Notes under the pieces: generated by a model | Databases searched by the model: none | What the model was told of the DNA's origin: nothing | The model's input: only the letters and a program-made list of their open reading frames with translations | Assembly (NCBI RefSeq): GCF_010727945.1 | Contig: NZ_AP022569.1 | Span: forward strand, 2,914,001-2,978,000 | DNA from: Mycobacterium cookii | GTDB lineage: Bacteria > Actinomycetota > Actinomycetes > Mycobacteriales > Mycobacteriaceae | Length of the DNA: 64,000 nt | Reading direction: 5' to 3' | Position numbers and translations under genes: made by a program | In this document: positions 17,323 through 26,994 of the stretch, in pieces | Position numbering within the stretch: the stretch's first letter is position 1 | Layout: each line of letters starts with the position of its first letter

Positions 17323-18077
17323 CGCGCTGCCAGGAACGCTTCCACCGCCTGGCGATACACCTGCGGCGCCTCGTCGTGCACCAGGTGGCCGGCATCGGCG
17401 ACACGCAAATATTTTGCCTGATAACCGGTTTCGTGCATCGCGCACATCTGACCGGCCGGAGTGACCGAGTTGCCTGCCTCGACGAGCAGCACCGGTGCGC
17501 GCACCGCACGCCACTGCGTCCAGTAGTCGCGGGTTCCCCATTCGGCGGCGATCTCGATCCATCGAGAGGTGTGGCCGTGCAACCGCCATCCCGTCGCGGT
17601 CCGGTCGAAGGCGTCCAGAAAGTACTGCCCGGCTATCGGTCCGAATTCGGCGAAAAGCTGTTCAGCAGAACCGAATTCGACCGGCAGTTGATGCAGCCAC
17701 GGCTCCCACGGGCCGGTGGTGCGCCCGCGGAAATCCGGTGCCATGTCCTCGACGACCAGCGCGGAGACCAGTTCGGGATGTTCGGCGGCCAAGCACCAGG
17801 AGTGCAGCCCGCCCATCGAATGCCCAACCAGCCGGACCGGCGCCCCGAGCGCCGCGACCGCGTCACCCAGGTCAGCGACGAAACGCTCGGTGCTGATCGG
17901 GTGCGGGTCGGGGATGTCACGGCCGCGGTGCCACGGCGCGTCGTAGGTGTAGACGGCGCCCAGCCGGGTCAGCCACGGCAGCTGACGCGACCAGGTGGTA
18001 CCGCGACCCATCAGGCCGTGCACCAGAACCACCGGCTCGCCCTGTCCACCACGATGGGTCAGCAGATCAGCGGACAT
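17319..18077 (-). CDS. alpha/beta-fold hydrolase (Rv3591c type)
   Basis: 252-aa serine hydrolase of unknown substrate. Oxyanion-hole motif LVHGLMGRG, nucleophile elbow GHSMGG (Ser), acid probably in the LLVEAGN region, and catalytic His in ADAGHLVHDE. The start MSADLLTHRGG was chosen because the extended upstream reading enters a repeat. The two tandem repeats at 18115-18214 lie immediately upstream. The reaction cannot be predicted; esterase or lipase activity is possible. Confidence 0.88.
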   Translation of the reverse strand: MSADLLTHRGGQGEPVVLVHGLMGRGTTWSRQLPWLTRLGAVYTYDAPWHRGRDIPDPHPISTERFVADLGDAVAALGAPVRLVGHSMGGLHSWCLAAEHPELVSALVVEDMAPDFRGRTTGPWEPWLHQLPVEFGSAEQLFAEFGPIAGQYFLDAFDRTATGWRLHGHTSRWIEIAAEWGTRDYWTQWRAVRAPVLLVEAGNSVTPAGQMCAMHETGYQAKYLRVADAGHLVHDEAPQVYRQAVEAFLAAR

Positions 18078-18114
18078 GTGCCTATCTTTGCGCGGACGGC
18101 CTCCGTTTGATGAA

Positions 18115-18214
18115 CGGCTCCTCACCGGGCCGCTGCGCGCCCCGCATCGTCGCCGACCCGTTTTGATTTACCGGCTCCTCACCGGGCCGCTGTGCGCCCC
18201 GCATCGTCGCCGAC
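18115..18214 (-). repeat. two tandem MIRU-like units (57-bp period)
   Basis: Two 43-bp copies (18115-18157, 18172-18214) differing by one base, separated by a 14-bp spacer. On the minus strand each reads GTCGGCGACGATGCGGGGCG followed by ...GGCCCGGTGAGGAGCCG, encoding the peptide SATMRGAQRPGEEP. The pair sits between the divergent hydrolase and mhuD genes. Confidence 0.75.
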
Positions 18215-18245
18215 GACGGCCTCCGGCGACCGGTGGGCGGCACGG

Positions 18246-18251
18246 TAGCCT
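18246..18251 (+). promoter_or_regulatory. -10 box of mhuD, leaderless promoter candidate
   Basis: TAGCCT followed by GATCGGC and the mhuD ATG: TANNNT with a 7-nt spacer, placing transcription start at the start codon. No Shine-Dalgarno sequence precedes this ATG, which supports a leaderless message. Confidence 0.5.
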
Positions 18252-18258
18252 GATCGGC

Positions 18259-18576
18259 ATGCCAGTGGTGAAGATCAACGCAATCGAGGTGCCCGCCGAC
18301 GCGGGCCCCGAGCTGGAGAAGCGGTTCGCTCATCGCGCGCACGCCGTCGAGAACTCACCGGGTTTCCTCGGTTTTCAGCTGCTGCGGCCCGTCAAAGGCG
18401 AAGACCGGTACTTCGTCGTGACGCAGTGGGAATCCGAGGAGGCATTCCAGGCGTGGGCGACCGGGCCTGCCATCGAGGCACACGCCGGGCAGCGGGCCAA
18501 CCCGGTGGCGACCGGTGCGTCGCTGCTGGAATTCGAGGTTGTGTTAGACGTTGCCGGATCCGGCCACCACGCGTAA
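18259..18576 (+). CDS. mhuD: heme-degrading monooxygenase MhuD
   Basis: 105-aa ferredoxin-like ABM-fold protein (Rv3592) that degrades heme to mycobilins and releases iron. The active-site residues known from the family are all in register: Asn7, Arg22/Arg26, Trp66 and His75 (heme ligand). The sequence MPVVKINAIEVPA...NSPGFLGFQLLRPVKGEDRYFVVTQWESEEAFQAW is full length. lpqF begins inside its 3' end, so the two are probably cotranscribed. Confidence 0.96.
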   Translation: MPVVKINAIEVPADAGPELEKRFAHRAHAVENSPGFLGFQLLRPVKGEDRYFVVTQWESEEAFQAWATGPAIEAHAGQRANPVATGASLLEFEVVLDVAGSGHHA

Positions 18577-19918
18577 GCGGCGCGGGGGCCGACGTCGCGC
18601 CGCGGCGCTGACCGCCGCTGCCGCACTGGTCGTCGCCCTGGCCCCGGGTTGCGCGCCGCAGCCGACGCCGTCCGCGAACGCAGCGGGCGCCGGCAGGCAG
18701 ATCGACGTCAGGACTCCGCAAGGTCTGCGTGCTCAGCAGACCCTGGACATGTTGAACTCCGACTGGCCGATCGGTCCGGTCGGAGTTGGCACGCTGGCCA
18801 CCCAAAGACTGGCCAAACAGGTCGAGACCACCATGGAGAAACTCTGGTGGGATCGCCCGTTCACGCTGCACGGCGTTGACATCACGGCCGGCGCGGCCAC
18901 TTTGCAGCTGACCACGTCTTACGGTGCGCGCCAAGATATCCGGATACACACCGCCGACGACACATTGGTGGACGGGTTCGAGGTCACCACGCAAAGCCCG
19001 ACGATCTCGTCGTGGCGCGACGTTGACGCCGTGTTAGGCAAGACCGGAGCCCGCTATTCCTGGCAGGTCGCCAAGGTCGATGACGGCCAGTGTGATCGGG
19101 TGGCCGGGACCAACACCGACGAGTCGCTGCCGCTGGCGTCGATCTTCAAGCTGTACGTGCTCTACGCGGTAGCCGACGCCGTCAAGGCCGGAACGGTCTC
19201 CTGGGACGACCAGCTCAGCGTGACCGAGCAGGGCAAGGCCGTCGGCTCCGGGATGGATCTGGCTGTGGGAGATCACATTTCAGTGCGTACCGCCGCCGAG
19301 AAGATGATTGCCACCAGCGACAACATGGCGACCGACTTGCTGATCGGCAAGCTCGGCCCCCAGGCCATCGACGATGCGCTGGCCAACGCGGGACACCACG
19401 ATCCAGCGGCCATGACGCCGTTTCCGACCATGTACGAATTGTTTTCGGTGGCGTGGGGACAGCCGGATGTGCGCGAGCAGTGGAAGAACGGCACGCCGCA
19501 AACCCGCGCCCAGATGCTGCACGACGCCGATTCCCATGTCTACAAACCGGATCCGTTCCGTGCCCACGTGCCGGCCTCGGAATACGGCGCGGAATGGTTT
19601 GGCAGCGCTGAAGATATCTGCCGCGTGCACGTGGCGCTTCAAGCCGGCGCCGTTGGCAAAGCCGCGCCCGTCAAGCAGATCCTGGCGGCCAGTCCGAATG
19701 TCAATCTCGATACCCAGGACTGGCCCTATATCGGCGCAAAAGCCGGCGGCCTACCCGGTGATCTGACGTTCAGCTGGTACGCGATCGACCGGACCGGACA
19801 GCCGTGGGTGGTGAGTTTCCAACTCAATTGGGCTCGCGACCATGGGCCGAGCGTCGGCAGCTGGATGTTGCAGGTCGCCAAGCAAGTCTTCGCGTTGATC
19901 ACGCCCCCGCAGCGCTGA
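18551..19918 (+). CDS. lpqF: beta-lactamase-like lipoprotein LpqF
   Basis: 455-aa exported protein (Rv3593). A basic N-terminus (TRKRRGGRRRAAALT) and hydrophobic segment end at an atypical lipobox APG-C (Cys34). An N-terminal ~130-residue domain precedes a serine beta-lactamase/transpeptidase-like domain with SxxK (LASIFKLYVL), SDN (ATSDNMATDLL) and KxG (GAKAGGLPGD). The catalytic triad of motifs is complete, so hydrolase activity is possible; the substrate is unknown. The TTG start overlaps mhuD by 26 bp; no better in-frame start gives a signal peptide. Confidence 0.85.
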   Translation: MPDPATTRKRRGGRRRAAALTAAAALVVALAPGCAPQPTPSANAAGAGRQIDVRTPQGLRAQQTLDMLNSDWPIGPVGVGTLATQRLAKQVETTMEKLWWDRPFTLHGVDITAGAATLQLTTSYGARQDIRIHTADDTLVDGFEVTTQSPTISSWRDVDAVLGKTGARYSWQVAKVDDGQCDRVAGTNTDESLPLASIFKLYVLYAVADAVKAGTVSWDDQLSVTEQGKAVGSGMDLAVGDHISVRTAAEKMIATSDNMATDLLIGKLGPQAIDDALANAGHHDPAAMTPFPTMYELFSVAWGQPDVREQWKNGTPQTRAQMLHDADSHVYKPDPFRAHVPASEYGAEWFGSAEDICRVHVALQAGAVGKAAPVKQILAASPNVNLDTQDWPYIGAKAGGLPGDLTFSWYAIDRTGQPWVVSFQLNWARDHGPSVGSWMLQVAKQVFALITPPQR

Positions 19919-19938
19919 GCCGACCGGACAAACGTCAA

Positions 19939-19964
19939 GGGCGGCCACCTGCCGGTGACCGCCC
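19939..19964. terminator. bidirectional hairpin terminator between convergent lpqF and clpC1
   Basis: GGGCGGCCACC, loop TGCC, GGTGACCGCCC: an 11-bp stem with one mismatch in the 61-bp gap. A weak T-rich stretch (GTTTTCGTTC) follows on the plus strand; no T-run follows on the minus strand. Confidence 0.65.
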
Positions 19965-19979
19965 CTGCGCGTTTTCGTT

Positions 19980-22529
19980 CTACTGCCCGGTGGTCGGCGT
20001 TCCGCCCGCGGCGTGCGCGCCGGTGGACGCCAGGTCCGCCTGTGACTCGGCCGGCTTGCGGGCTCCCTTGAAGGTGAACACCGCGTCTTCTCCGGCGCCC
20101 TCGCCATCCCAGTTGTCCACGTCGACCGTGACAAGCTGGCCCGGACCGACCTCTTCGAACAGGATCTTCTCCGACAGCTGGTCCTCGATCTCGCGCTGGA
20201 TGGTCCGCCGTAGCGGGCGGGCGCCGAGCACTGGGTCGAAGCCCCGCTTGGCCAGCAGCGCCTTGGCCTTATCGGTGAGCTCCATGGCCATGTCCTTGGT
20301 CTTGAGCTGCTTTCCGACCCGGCCGATCATCAGATCGACCATCTCGATGATCTCTTCCTTGGTCAGCTGGTGGAAGACGATGATGTCGTCGATACGGTTC
20401 AGGAACTCCGGGCGGAAATGCTTCTTCAGCTCGTCGTTGACCTTCTGCTTCATCCGCTCGTAGTTGTTCTCGCCACCGCCCTGGGTGAAGCCCAGACCGA
20501 CCGCCTTGGAGATGTCGGAGGTACCGAGGTTGGAGGTGAAGATCAACACGGTGTTCTTGAAGTCGACCGTGCGCCCTTGACCGTCGGTGAGCCGGCCGTC
20601 CTCGAGGACCTGCAACAGGCTGTTGTAGATCTCCTGGTGCGCCTTCTCGATCTCGTCGAACAGCACCACCGAGAACGGCTTGCGCCGCACCTTCTCGGTG
20701 AGCTGGCCGCCCTCCTCGTATCCGACGTATCCCGGAGGGGCACCGAACAGCCGCGACGCGGTGAACCGGTCGTGGAACTCACCCATGTCGATCTGGATGA
20801 GCGCGTCGTCGTCGCCGAACAGGAAGTTGGCCAGCGCCTTGGACAGCTCGGTCTTACCCACACCGGACGGGCCGGCGAAGATGAACGAACCGGACGGGCG
20901 CTTGGGGTCCTTCAACCCGGCGCGGGTACGACGGATGGCCTTCGAGACAGCCCGGACCGCGTCCTCCTGACCGATGATCCGCTTGTGCAGCTCATCTTCC
21001 ATCCGCAGCAACCGGGTGGTCTCGGCCTCGGTGAGCTTGAACACCGGGATGCCGGTCCAGTTGCCGAGCACCTCGGCGATCTGCTCGTCATCGACCTCGG
21101 CGACCACATCGAGATCGCCTGAGCGCCACTGCTTTTCGCGCTCGGCGCGCTGCGCGACCAGCTGCTTCTCGCGGTCGCGCAGGCTAGCCGCCTTCTCGAA
21201 GTCCTGCGCGTCGATCGCGGACTCCTTCTCACGGCGGGCGTCGGCGATCTTCTCATCGAACTCGCGCAGGTCTGGCGGAGCTGTCATCCGGCGGATCCGC
21301 ATCCGGGCGCCGGCCTCGTCGATCAGGTCGATCGCCTTGTCCGGCAGGAATCGGTCGTTGATGTAGCGGTCGGCCAAGGTGGCAGCGGCGGTGATCGCGG
21401 AGTCGGTGATCGACACCCGGTGGTGCGCCTCGTAGCGGTCGCGCAGACCCTTGAGGATCTCGATGGTGTGCTCCACCGTGGGCTCGCCCACCTGCACCGG
21501 CTGGAAGCGGCGCTCCAGGGCGGCGTCCTTCTCGATGTACTTGCGGTACTCGTCGAGAGTGGTGGCGCCGATGGTCTGCAGCTCACCGCGGGCCAGCTTG
21601 GGCTTGAGGATCGACGCCGCGTCGATCGCGCCCTCGGCGGCGCCCGCCCCGACCAGCGTGTGCAGCTCGTCGATGAACAGGATGATGTCGCCGCGGGTGT
21701 TGATCTCCTTGAGCACCTTCTTCAGGCGTTCCTCGAAGTCACCGCGATAGCGGCTGCCGGCCACCAGCGAACCCAGGTCCAGGGTGTACAGCTGCTTGTC
21801 CTTCAGCGTCTCGGGGACCTCGCCGTGCACGATGGCCTGCGCGAGGCCCTCGACGACGGCGGTCTTTCCGACGCCGGGCTCTCCGATCAGCACCGGGTTG
21901 TTCTTGGTGCGTCGGGACAGCACCTGCATGACCCGCTCGATTTCCTTCTCGCGGCCGATGACCGGATCGAGCTTGCCCTCCATGGCCGCCGCGGTCAGGT
22001 TGCGGCCGAACTGGTCGAGAACCAGCGACGTGGACGGCGAGCCGGACTCTCCGCCGCGGCCGCCGGTACCGGCTTCCGCGGTCTCCTTGCCCTGGTAGCC
22101 GCTCAGCAGCTGGATCACCTGCTGGCGCACCCGGGTCAGTTCAGCGCCCAGCTTGACCAGGACCTGCGCGGCGACACCCTCGCCCTCCCGGATCAGGCCG
22201 AGAAGAATGTGCTCGGTGCCGATGTAGTTGTGGCCGAGCTGCAGCGCCTCGCGCAGGCTCAGCTCCAGGACCTTCTTGGCGCGCGGAGTGAACGGGATGT
22301 GCCCGGACGGGGCCTGCTGACCTTGGCCGATGATCTCCTCGACCTGGCTGCGGACGCCCTCCAGCGAGATGCCCAACGACTCCAGCGACTTGGCGGCTAC
22401 GCCTTCGCCTTCGTGGATAAGACCCAACAGGATGTGCTCGGTGCCGATGTAGTTGTGGTTGAGCATCCGGGCCTCTTCTTGCGCCAGGACGACGACCCTG
22501 CGGGCACGGTCCGTAAAACGTTCAAACAT
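19980..22529 (-). CDS. clpC1: ATP-dependent Clp protease ATP-binding subunit ClpC1
   Basis: 849-aa AAA+ unfoldase that feeds substrates to ClpP1P2; essential and the target of cyclomarin/lassomycin/ecumicin. N-terminal Clp repeat domain with two copies of the motif [15 protein letters not shown]1 AAA module: Walker A GEPGVGKT and Walker [11 protein letters not shown]. Middle UVR/coiled-coil region with [19 protein letters not shown]2 module: Walker [10 protein letters not shown], Walker [12 protein letters not shown]. The ClpP-binding loop is expected near KAVGLGF. Full length; ATG start. Convergent with lpqF. Confidence 0.98.
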   Translation of the reverse strand: MFERFTDRARRVVVLAQEEARMLNHNYIGTEHILLGLIHEGEGVAAKSLESLGISLEGVRSQVEEIIGQGQQAPSGHIPFTPRAKKVLELSLREALQLGHNYIGTEHILLGLIREGEGVAAQVLVKLGAELTRVRQQVIQLLSGYQGKETAEAGTGGRGGESGSPSTSLVLDQFGRNLTAAAMEGKLDPVIGREKEIERVMQVLSRRTKNNPVLIGEPGVGKTAVVEGLAQAIVHGEVPETLKDKQLYTLDLGSLVAGSRYRGDFEERLKKVLKEINTRGDIILFIDELHTLVGAGAAEGAIDAASILKPKLARGELQTIGATTLDEYRKYIEKDAALERRFQPVQVGEPTVEHTIEILKGLRDRYEAHHRVSITDSAITAAATLADRYINDRFLPDKAIDLIDEAGARMRIRRMTAPPDLREFDEKIADARREKESAIDAQDFEKAASLRDREKQLVAQRAEREKQWRSGDLDVVAEVDDEQIAEVLGNWTGIPVFKLTEAETTRLLRMEDELHKRIIGQEDAVRAVSKAIRRTRAGLKDPKRPSGSFIFAGPSGVGKTELSKALANFLFGDDDALIQIDMGEFHDRFTASRLFGAPPGYVGYEEGGQLTEKVRRKPFSVVLFDEIEKAHQEIYNSLLQVLEDGRLTDGQGRTVDFKNTVLIFTSNLGTSDISKAVGLGFTQGGGENNYERMKQKVNDELKKHFRPEFLNRIDDIIVFHQLTKEEIIEMVDLMIGRVGKQLKTKDMAMELTDKAKALLAKRGFDPVLGARPLRRTIQREIEDQLSEKILFEEVGPGQLVTVDVDNWDGEGAGEDAVFTFKGARKPAESQADLASTGAHAAGGTPTTGQ

Positions 22530-22759
22530 TGGCGGTTACCTGCTCTCCCTCACCATCGGTACTTCGTCATCGCCGGCACAGGGGCCGACACCGCGTACCT
22601 GCCGTCCACTGTAGTGGGCGGGCCGACGGGCCACCCACCTTGCGGCCCATAACCGGGCGCTGCGGATAGCCGGCTACAACGCAGTTGCAACAGAGCAACG
22701 CGGGAAAACGACGAATCGTTTCCAACTGGAATGGGCGATCAGTTCGCCGCCAGCGAAAG
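22530..22759. other. intergenic region between lsr2 and clpC1
   Basis: About 230 bp containing the clpC1 promoter region and the lsr2 3' end. No recognisable ORF. Several GC-rich dyads occur, e.g. around GGGCGGGCCGACGGGCCACC (22616-22635), but no terminator with a T-run was found. Confidence 0.5.
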
Positions 22760-23098
22760 TCAGGTCGCGGCGTGGAATGCGTCGATCACATCGGCGGGGA
22801 TACGGCCGCGGGTCGAGACGTTGTGACCGTTTCGACGGGCCCAGTCCCGGATCGCCGCGCTCTGCTCGCGATCGATAGCGCCACGGCCCCGACCTGTGCT
22901 GGTACGTCCGCGCCGACGGCCGCCGACCCGACGACCGGCTTCGACCCACTGCTTCAGGTCGTTACGAAGTTTCGTGGCATTTTTGCCCGAAAGGTCAATC
23001 TCGTAGGTCACGCCGTCGAGACCGAATTCGACGGTTTCATCGGCGGCACCCTCGCCGTCGAAATCGTCGACCAGAGTGACGGTCACTTTCTTAGCCAT
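22760..23098 (-). CDS. lsr2: nucleoid-associated protein Lsr2
   Basis: 112-aa xenogeneic silencer that bridges AT-rich DNA. N-terminal dimerisation domain starts [36 protein letters not shown]; a Gly/Arg-rich linker ([15 protein letters not shown]) leads to the DNA-binding domain with the minor-groove RGR hook ([19 protein letters not shown]). ATG chosen from the family N-terminus. Separate transcription unit; its 5' leader contains dyads that could be operator sites. Confidence 0.98.
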   Translation of the reverse strand: MAKKVTVTLVDDFDGEGAADETVEFGLDGVTYEIDLSGKNATKLRNDLKQWVEAGRRVGGRRRGRTSTGRGRGAIDREQSAAIRDWARRNGHNVSTRGRIPADVIDAFHAAT

Positions 23099-23126
23099 TG
23101 GCTGAGCCTCTTGCTTTCTTCTTGGA

Positions 23127-23143
23127 CACTTGCCATGCAAGTG
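23127..23143. repeat. perfect inverted repeat in the lsr2 leader
   Basis: CACTTGC-CAT-GCAAGTG, 7-bp perfect arms, ~30 bp before the lsr2 ATG. A second dyad TGGCA-N6-TGCCA lies just upstream (around 23160-23176). Either could bind a regulator or fold in the leader RNA. Confidence 0.45.
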
Positions 23144-23212
23144 GTCGGACCGCCCCCGTGGCATCAATGTGCCATATCGAGGCGCGTTATTCAATACAGC
23201 GCGGCAGAACTG

Positions 23213-24712
23213 TCAGTTGGTATGAGGACGCACAATAGGAAACAATACTGTCTCTCTTATTGACAGGCCGGTCAAAGCCATCAGCAAGCGATCGATGCCC
23301 ATTCCGGTCCCGGTACACGGTGGCATAGCATGCTCCAAGGCAACCAGAAAATCCTCGTCGAGCACCATTGCCTCGTCGTCGCCTGCCGCAGCGGCTCTGG
23401 CCTGCTCAGCGAACCTTTCACGCTGCACGATCGGATCAATCAATTCCGAGTATCCGGTGGCCAGTTCGAAACCCCGGATATACAGGTCCCACTTCTCTGT
23501 GACGCCGGCGATACTGCGATGCTGACGTGTCAAAGGCGTTGTCTCCACCGGAAAATCTTTGACGAAAGTCGGAGCCGTCAAACCAGCCCCGACGGTGTGT
23601 TCCCACAGCTCCTCGACCAGCTTGCCGTGCCCATAACCGCGGTCGATCGGCACCTCCACACCGAGTCGTTCGGCGATTGCCAGCAGGTGCTCGACCGTGG
23701 TGTTCGGGGTGATCTGCTCGCCGAGGGCCTCAGATAGCGACGGGTACATTTCGATCGAGGGCCATTCTCCGTCGATGTCGTACACACTGCCGTCCGGCAG
23801 CAAGAGTTGCCGAGTTCCGATCGCCTCATCAGCCACCTGTTGAATAAGCTCACGGGTTACAACTGCAGAATCGTCATACGTTCCGTACGCCTGGTAGGTC
23901 TCCAACATAGAGAATTCAGGTGAATGGGTGGAATCCGCTCCTTCGTTTCGGAACACGCGATTAAGTTCGAAAACCTTATCGAACCCACCGACGACGCAGC
24001 GCTTCAGGAACAGTTCCGGCGCTATACGAAGGTAGAGATCGATGTCGAGCGCATTGGAGTGCGTGATGAACGGCCGGGCCGCCGCGCCACCCGCCAAAGT
24101 CTGCAGCATCGGTGTTTCGACTTCGAGAAATCCGCGCTGCTCCAGCGCGGTTCGTAATGCGCGTATGACGGCAATCCGCTGGCGAGCCACTTCGCGCGCC
24201 TGCGGACGGACGATCAAATCCACGTAGCGCTGGCGCACCCGCGACTCTTCACTCATCTCCTTATGCGCGACGGGTAGCGGCCGCAGCGCCTTGGACGCCA
24301 TCTCCCAGCTGTCGCCGAGCACAGACAATTCGCCACGCCGTGAGCTGATCACCTCGCCGTGCACGCTGACGATGTCGCCGATGTCGACGTCGGCTTTCCA
24401 CTGGTCGAGCGCTTCCTGACCGACACTGGCCAGGCTGAGCATGATCTGCAGCTGGGTGCCGTCGCCCTCTTGCAGTGTGGCGAAGCACAACTTGCCCGAA
24501 TTCCGCGCGAACACCACTCGCCCCGCGACCGCGACGATGTCGCCGGTGGCCGAGTCGGCCGGCAGGTCGGGGTAGGCGGCGCGAATCTGCGCCAGCGTGT
24601 GCGTGCGCACGACTTCGACGGGATAGGGATCGCGGCCCTCGGCCGCCAAGCGAGCGCGCTTGTCCCGACGGATCCGGAATTGCTCTGGGAGGTCTGGGTC
24701 GTCGGAGTTCAC
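23213..24712 (-). CDS. lysS: lysyl-tRNA synthetase (class II)
   Basis: 499 aa, charges tRNA-Lys. N-terminal OB-fold anticodon domain ([33 protein letters not shown]), then the class II core: motif 2 [18 protein letters not shown] and motif 3 [15 protein letters not shown]. The C-terminus [10 protein letters not shown] is standard, so this is the stand-alone enzyme, not the LysX fusion. GTG start lies 8 nt downstream of a TAAGCT -10 box in the 44-bp gap after coaX, identical to the arrangement at cysS. Confidence 0.97.
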   Translation of the reverse strand: MNSDDPDLPEQFRIRRDKRARLAAEGRDPYPVEVVRTHTLAQIRAAYPDLPADSATGDIVAVAGRVVFARNSGKLCFATLQEGDGTQLQIMLSLASVGQEALDQWKADVDIGDIVSVHGEVISSRRGELSVLGDSWEMASKALRPLPVAHKEMSEESRVRQRYVDLIVRPQAREVARQRIAVIRALRTALEQRGFLEVETPMLQTLAGGAAARPFITHSNALDIDLYLRIAPELFLKRCVVGGFDKVFELNRVFRNEGADSTHSPEFSMLETYQAYGTYDDSAVVTRELIQQVADEAIGTRQLLLPDGSVYDIDGEWPSIEMYPSLSEALGEQITPNTTVEHLLAIAERLGVEVPIDRGYGHGKLVEELWEHTVGAGLTAPTFVKDFPVETTPLTRQHRSIAGVTEKWDLYIRGFELATGYSELIDPIVQRERFAEQARAAAAGDDEAMVLDEDFLVALEHAMPPCTGTGMGIDRLLMALTGLSIRETVLFPIVRPHTN

Positions 24713-24720
24713 GACGTGCC

Positions 24721-24726
24721 AGCTTA
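24721..24726 (-). promoter_or_regulatory. -10 box of lysS, leaderless promoter candidate
   Basis: TAAGCT followed by GGCACGTC and the GTG start; the 18 bp TAAGCTGGCACGTCGTGA are identical at cysS. Lies in the gap between coaX and lysS, allowing lysS to be expressed separately from the pantothenate genes. Confidence 0.55.
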
Positions 24727-24756
24727 AAGGAACTTTGCGGCGTCGGTCCGCGCCAG

Positions 24757-25572
24757 TCAGCGCGCCGTCTTGAGCCGTCCGCGCTGACTGTCGCGGTTGC
24801 GCTCGAACACCAGCCGCAGCCCCTGCAGCGTCAGGTGCTGGTCGTAATGGTCGACGGAGGTCAGCTCGGCCAGCAGCAGCGGCGCGGTGTGACCAGTGGC
24901 GACCACGGTGACGTTCTCACCGGCGAACCCGTCGACGTCGTCGCGGATTCGGCCGACCAGTCCGTCGACCAGACCCGCGAAACCGAAGACCGCACCGGCC
25001 TGCATGCATTCGACGGTGTTCTTGCCGACCACAGAGCGCGGGCGGGACAGCTCGACTCGCCGCAGCGCAGCCGATCGGGCCGCGGCTGCATCGGAAGAGA
25101 CCTGTACCCCCGGCGCGATCGCGCCGCCGAGGAACTCGCCCTTGGCCGAGACCACGTCCACACAGATCGACGAGCCGAAGTCGATGACGATTGCCGCCGT
25201 GCCGTACATCTGGAATGCGGCCAGGCAGTTGACGATTCGATCCGCCCCGACCTCTTTGGGGTTGTCGACCAGCAACGGGATGCCGGTCCGCACACCTGGC
25301 TCGATCAGCACGTGGGGTACCGACGGCCAGTACTGCTCCAGCATCAGCCGGACCTCGTGCAGCACCGAGGGAACCGTGGACAACGCGGCCGCACCGGTCA
25401 GCCGGTCGGAGTCTTCACCGATCAGACCGTCCAGGGTCAACGCCAACTCGTCGGCGGTGATCTCCGATTCGGTGCGAATCCGCCACTGCTGCACGACCTT
25501 CGCGTTTTCCTTGGAACCGGAGAGCAGACCGACGACGGTATGCGTGTTGCGGACGTCGATTGCCAACAACAC
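24757..25572 (-). CDS. coaX: type III pantothenate kinase CoaX
   Basis: 271 aa; phosphorylates pantothenate, first step of CoA synthesis. Phosphate-binding loop [13 protein letters not shown] (Asp plus conserved Asn/Thr), adenosine/phosphate motifs [27 protein letters not shown] and [14 protein letters not shown] start with 13 bp to panD; in M. tuberculosis the gene (Rv3600c) is present although PanK/CoaA is the demonstrated essential kinase. Part of the panC-panD-coaX block. Confidence 0.93.
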   Translation of the reverse strand: MLLAIDVRNTHTVVGLLSGSKENAKVVQQWRIRTESEITADELALTLDGLIGEDSDRLTGAAALSTVPSVLHEVRLMLEQYWPSVPHVLIEPGVRTGIPLLVDNPKEVGADRIVNCLAAFQMYGTAAIVIDFGSSICVDVVSAKGEFLGGAIAPGVQVSSDAAAARSAALRRVELSRPRSVVGKNTVECMQAGAVFGFAGLVDGLVGRIRDDVDGFAGENVTVVATGHTAPLLLAELTSVDHYDQHLTLQGLRLVFERNRDSQRGRLKTAR

Positions 25573-25585
25573 AGCTAGCAGACCT

Positions 25586-25993
25586 TCATCGCGGCGAGAC
25601 CAGCTCGCCCGCGTCGGCGGGGACGAACGCCGGGTCGCTGCCCAGGTCGATCGCGTGGTTGTCGGCGTCGACGAAGACGATCTTCGGTTGGTAGCTGCGC
25701 GCCTCGGCGTCGTCCATGGTTGCGTAGGCGATCAGGATCACCAGGTCACCGGGATGCACGAGATGCGCTGCGGCACCGTTGATACCGATCACACCGCTGC
25801 CACGCTGACCGGTGATCGCATAGGTCACCAGCCGCGCGCCATTGTCGATGTCGACGATGGTCACCTGTTCGCCCTCGAGCAGATCGGCGGCGTCCATCAA
25901 GTCCGCGTCGATCGTCACCGAGCCGACGTAGTGCAAGTCCGCTTGCGTGACGGTCGCCCGGTGGATCTTGGACTTGAGCATGGTTCGTAACAT
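25586..25993 (-). CDS. panD: aspartate 1-decarboxylase PanD
   Basis: 135-aa proenzyme making beta-alanine for pantothenate. Self-cleaves at Gly24-Ser25 in YVGSVTID to form the pyruvoyl group. Lys9 ([10 protein letters not shown]) and Tyr58 region ([22 protein letters not shown]) are present. The ATG (MLRTMLKSK) was chosen over an in-frame start 12 bp upstream because it overlaps the panC stop (TGATG) and GGAGGAA precedes it. Confidence 0.96.
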   Translation of the reverse strand: MLRTMLKSKIHRATVTQADLHYVGSVTIDADLMDAADLLEGEQVTIVDIDNGARLVTYAITGQRGSGVIGINGAAAHLVHPGDLVILIAYATMDDAEARSYQPKIVFVDADNHAIDLGSDPAFVPADAGELVSPR

Positions 25994-26994
25994 CAGTTCC
26001 TCCAAGGTGATTGCGGAGTTTGATTGTCCAGCTCCTCCTCGGGCCTACGAGCGGCCCGCATCGTCGCCGGGCGGAGTTCAGCTGAAACCGCGGGCACTCG
26101 CCCATCGGCGTCGACGGTCGTTCCGATGTCGATTGCGACGTTGTCGAGCAGTCTGGTCTTGCCGAGCCGGGCGGCGACCAGCAGGCGTCCCGCGCCGGTA
26201 GCGGGTGCCGGCCCCAGCGCGCTGTCCCGCACTTCGAGGTAATCCACGTCGATCGCGGGCACCGCCGACAGCACCGCGCGGGCGGCTTGCAACGCGGCGT
26301 CGGAACCGGCGGCCGCGGCGTGCGTCCCGGCCAGCAGCGCCGCAGACAGAATGCCGGCCAGTTCACGTTGCGCGGCATCGAGATAGCGGTTCCGCGACGA
26401 CATCGCCAGGCCGTCGCCCTCCCGCACGATCGGCACACCGACGACGCGGACGTCGACGTTGAGGTCGGCAACCATCTGGCGTACCAACACCAGCTGCTGA
26501 TAGTCCTTCTCGCCGAAGAAAACCCGGTCCGGCGTCACGATCTGCAGCAGCTTGAGGACGACGGTGAGCATGCCCGCGAAATGCGTGGGACGCACGGCCC
26601 CCTCCAGTTCGGATCCCAGCGGACCGGGATAGACGGTGGTGCGCTGGCCGTCCGGATACATCGCCGAAGCACTTGGCGTGAAGGCTATTTCGACTCCCTC
26701 GCCGCGCAACAGCGCCAGGTCGCCCTCGAGGACGCGCGGGTAGGCGTCGAGATCCTCGCCGGCGCCGAACTGTAACGGGTTGACGAAGATCGAGACCACC
26801 ACCACCGAACCCGGCACCCGCTTGGCGGCGCGAACCAGCGCAAGATGGCCGTCGTGCAGTGCGCCCATCGTCGGCACCAGCATCACCCGTCGGCCGGTAC
26901 GCCGCAGCGCCCGGCTGACGTCGCCGACATCGCCGGGGCTCGCGTAGACGTTGAGTTCGCCGGTGTTGAACTTCGGCGACCGCATATTGTTCAC
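25993..26994 (-). CDS. panC: pantothenate synthetase PanC with repeat-derived C-terminal insertion
   Basis: 333 aa; joins pantoate and beta-alanine using ATP. Signature [15 protein letters not shown] (HIGH-like), [24 protein letters not shown] and MSSRNRYL are intact. The last ~40 residues differ from the usual end: after the enzyme core comes [19 protein letters not shown], the translation of a MIRU-like element (26031-26074), and then the normal terminal SPWRN. So the repeat sits in frame between the core and the conserved tail. GTG start overlaps the upstream gene by 4 bp. Confidence 0.95.
   Translation of the reverse strand: MNNMRSPKFNTGELNVYASPGDVGDVSRALRRTGRRVMLVPTMGALHDGHLALVRAAKRVPGSVVVVSIFVNPLQFGAGEDLDAYPRVLEGDLALLRGEGVEIAFTPSASAMYPDGQRTTVYPGPLGSELEGAVRPTHFAGMLTVVLKLLQIVTPDRVFFGEKDYQQLVLVRQMVADLNVDVRVVGVPIVREGDGLAMSSRNRYLDAAQRELAGILSAALLAGTHAAAAGSDAALQAARAVLSAVPAIDVDYLEVRDSALGPAPATGAGRLLVAARLGKTRLLDNVAIDIGTTVDADGRVPAVSAELRPATMRAARRPEEELDNQTPQSPWRN
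26031..26074 (-). repeat. MIRU-like element read in frame inside panC
   Basis: Minus strand GGCGACGATGCGGGCCGCTC followed by GTAGGCCCGAGGAGGAGCT; the same element family as 18115-18214 and 41634-41702 (shared GGCGACGATGC and GAGGAG). It encodes [15 protein letters not shown] without breaking the frame. Confidence 0.65.
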
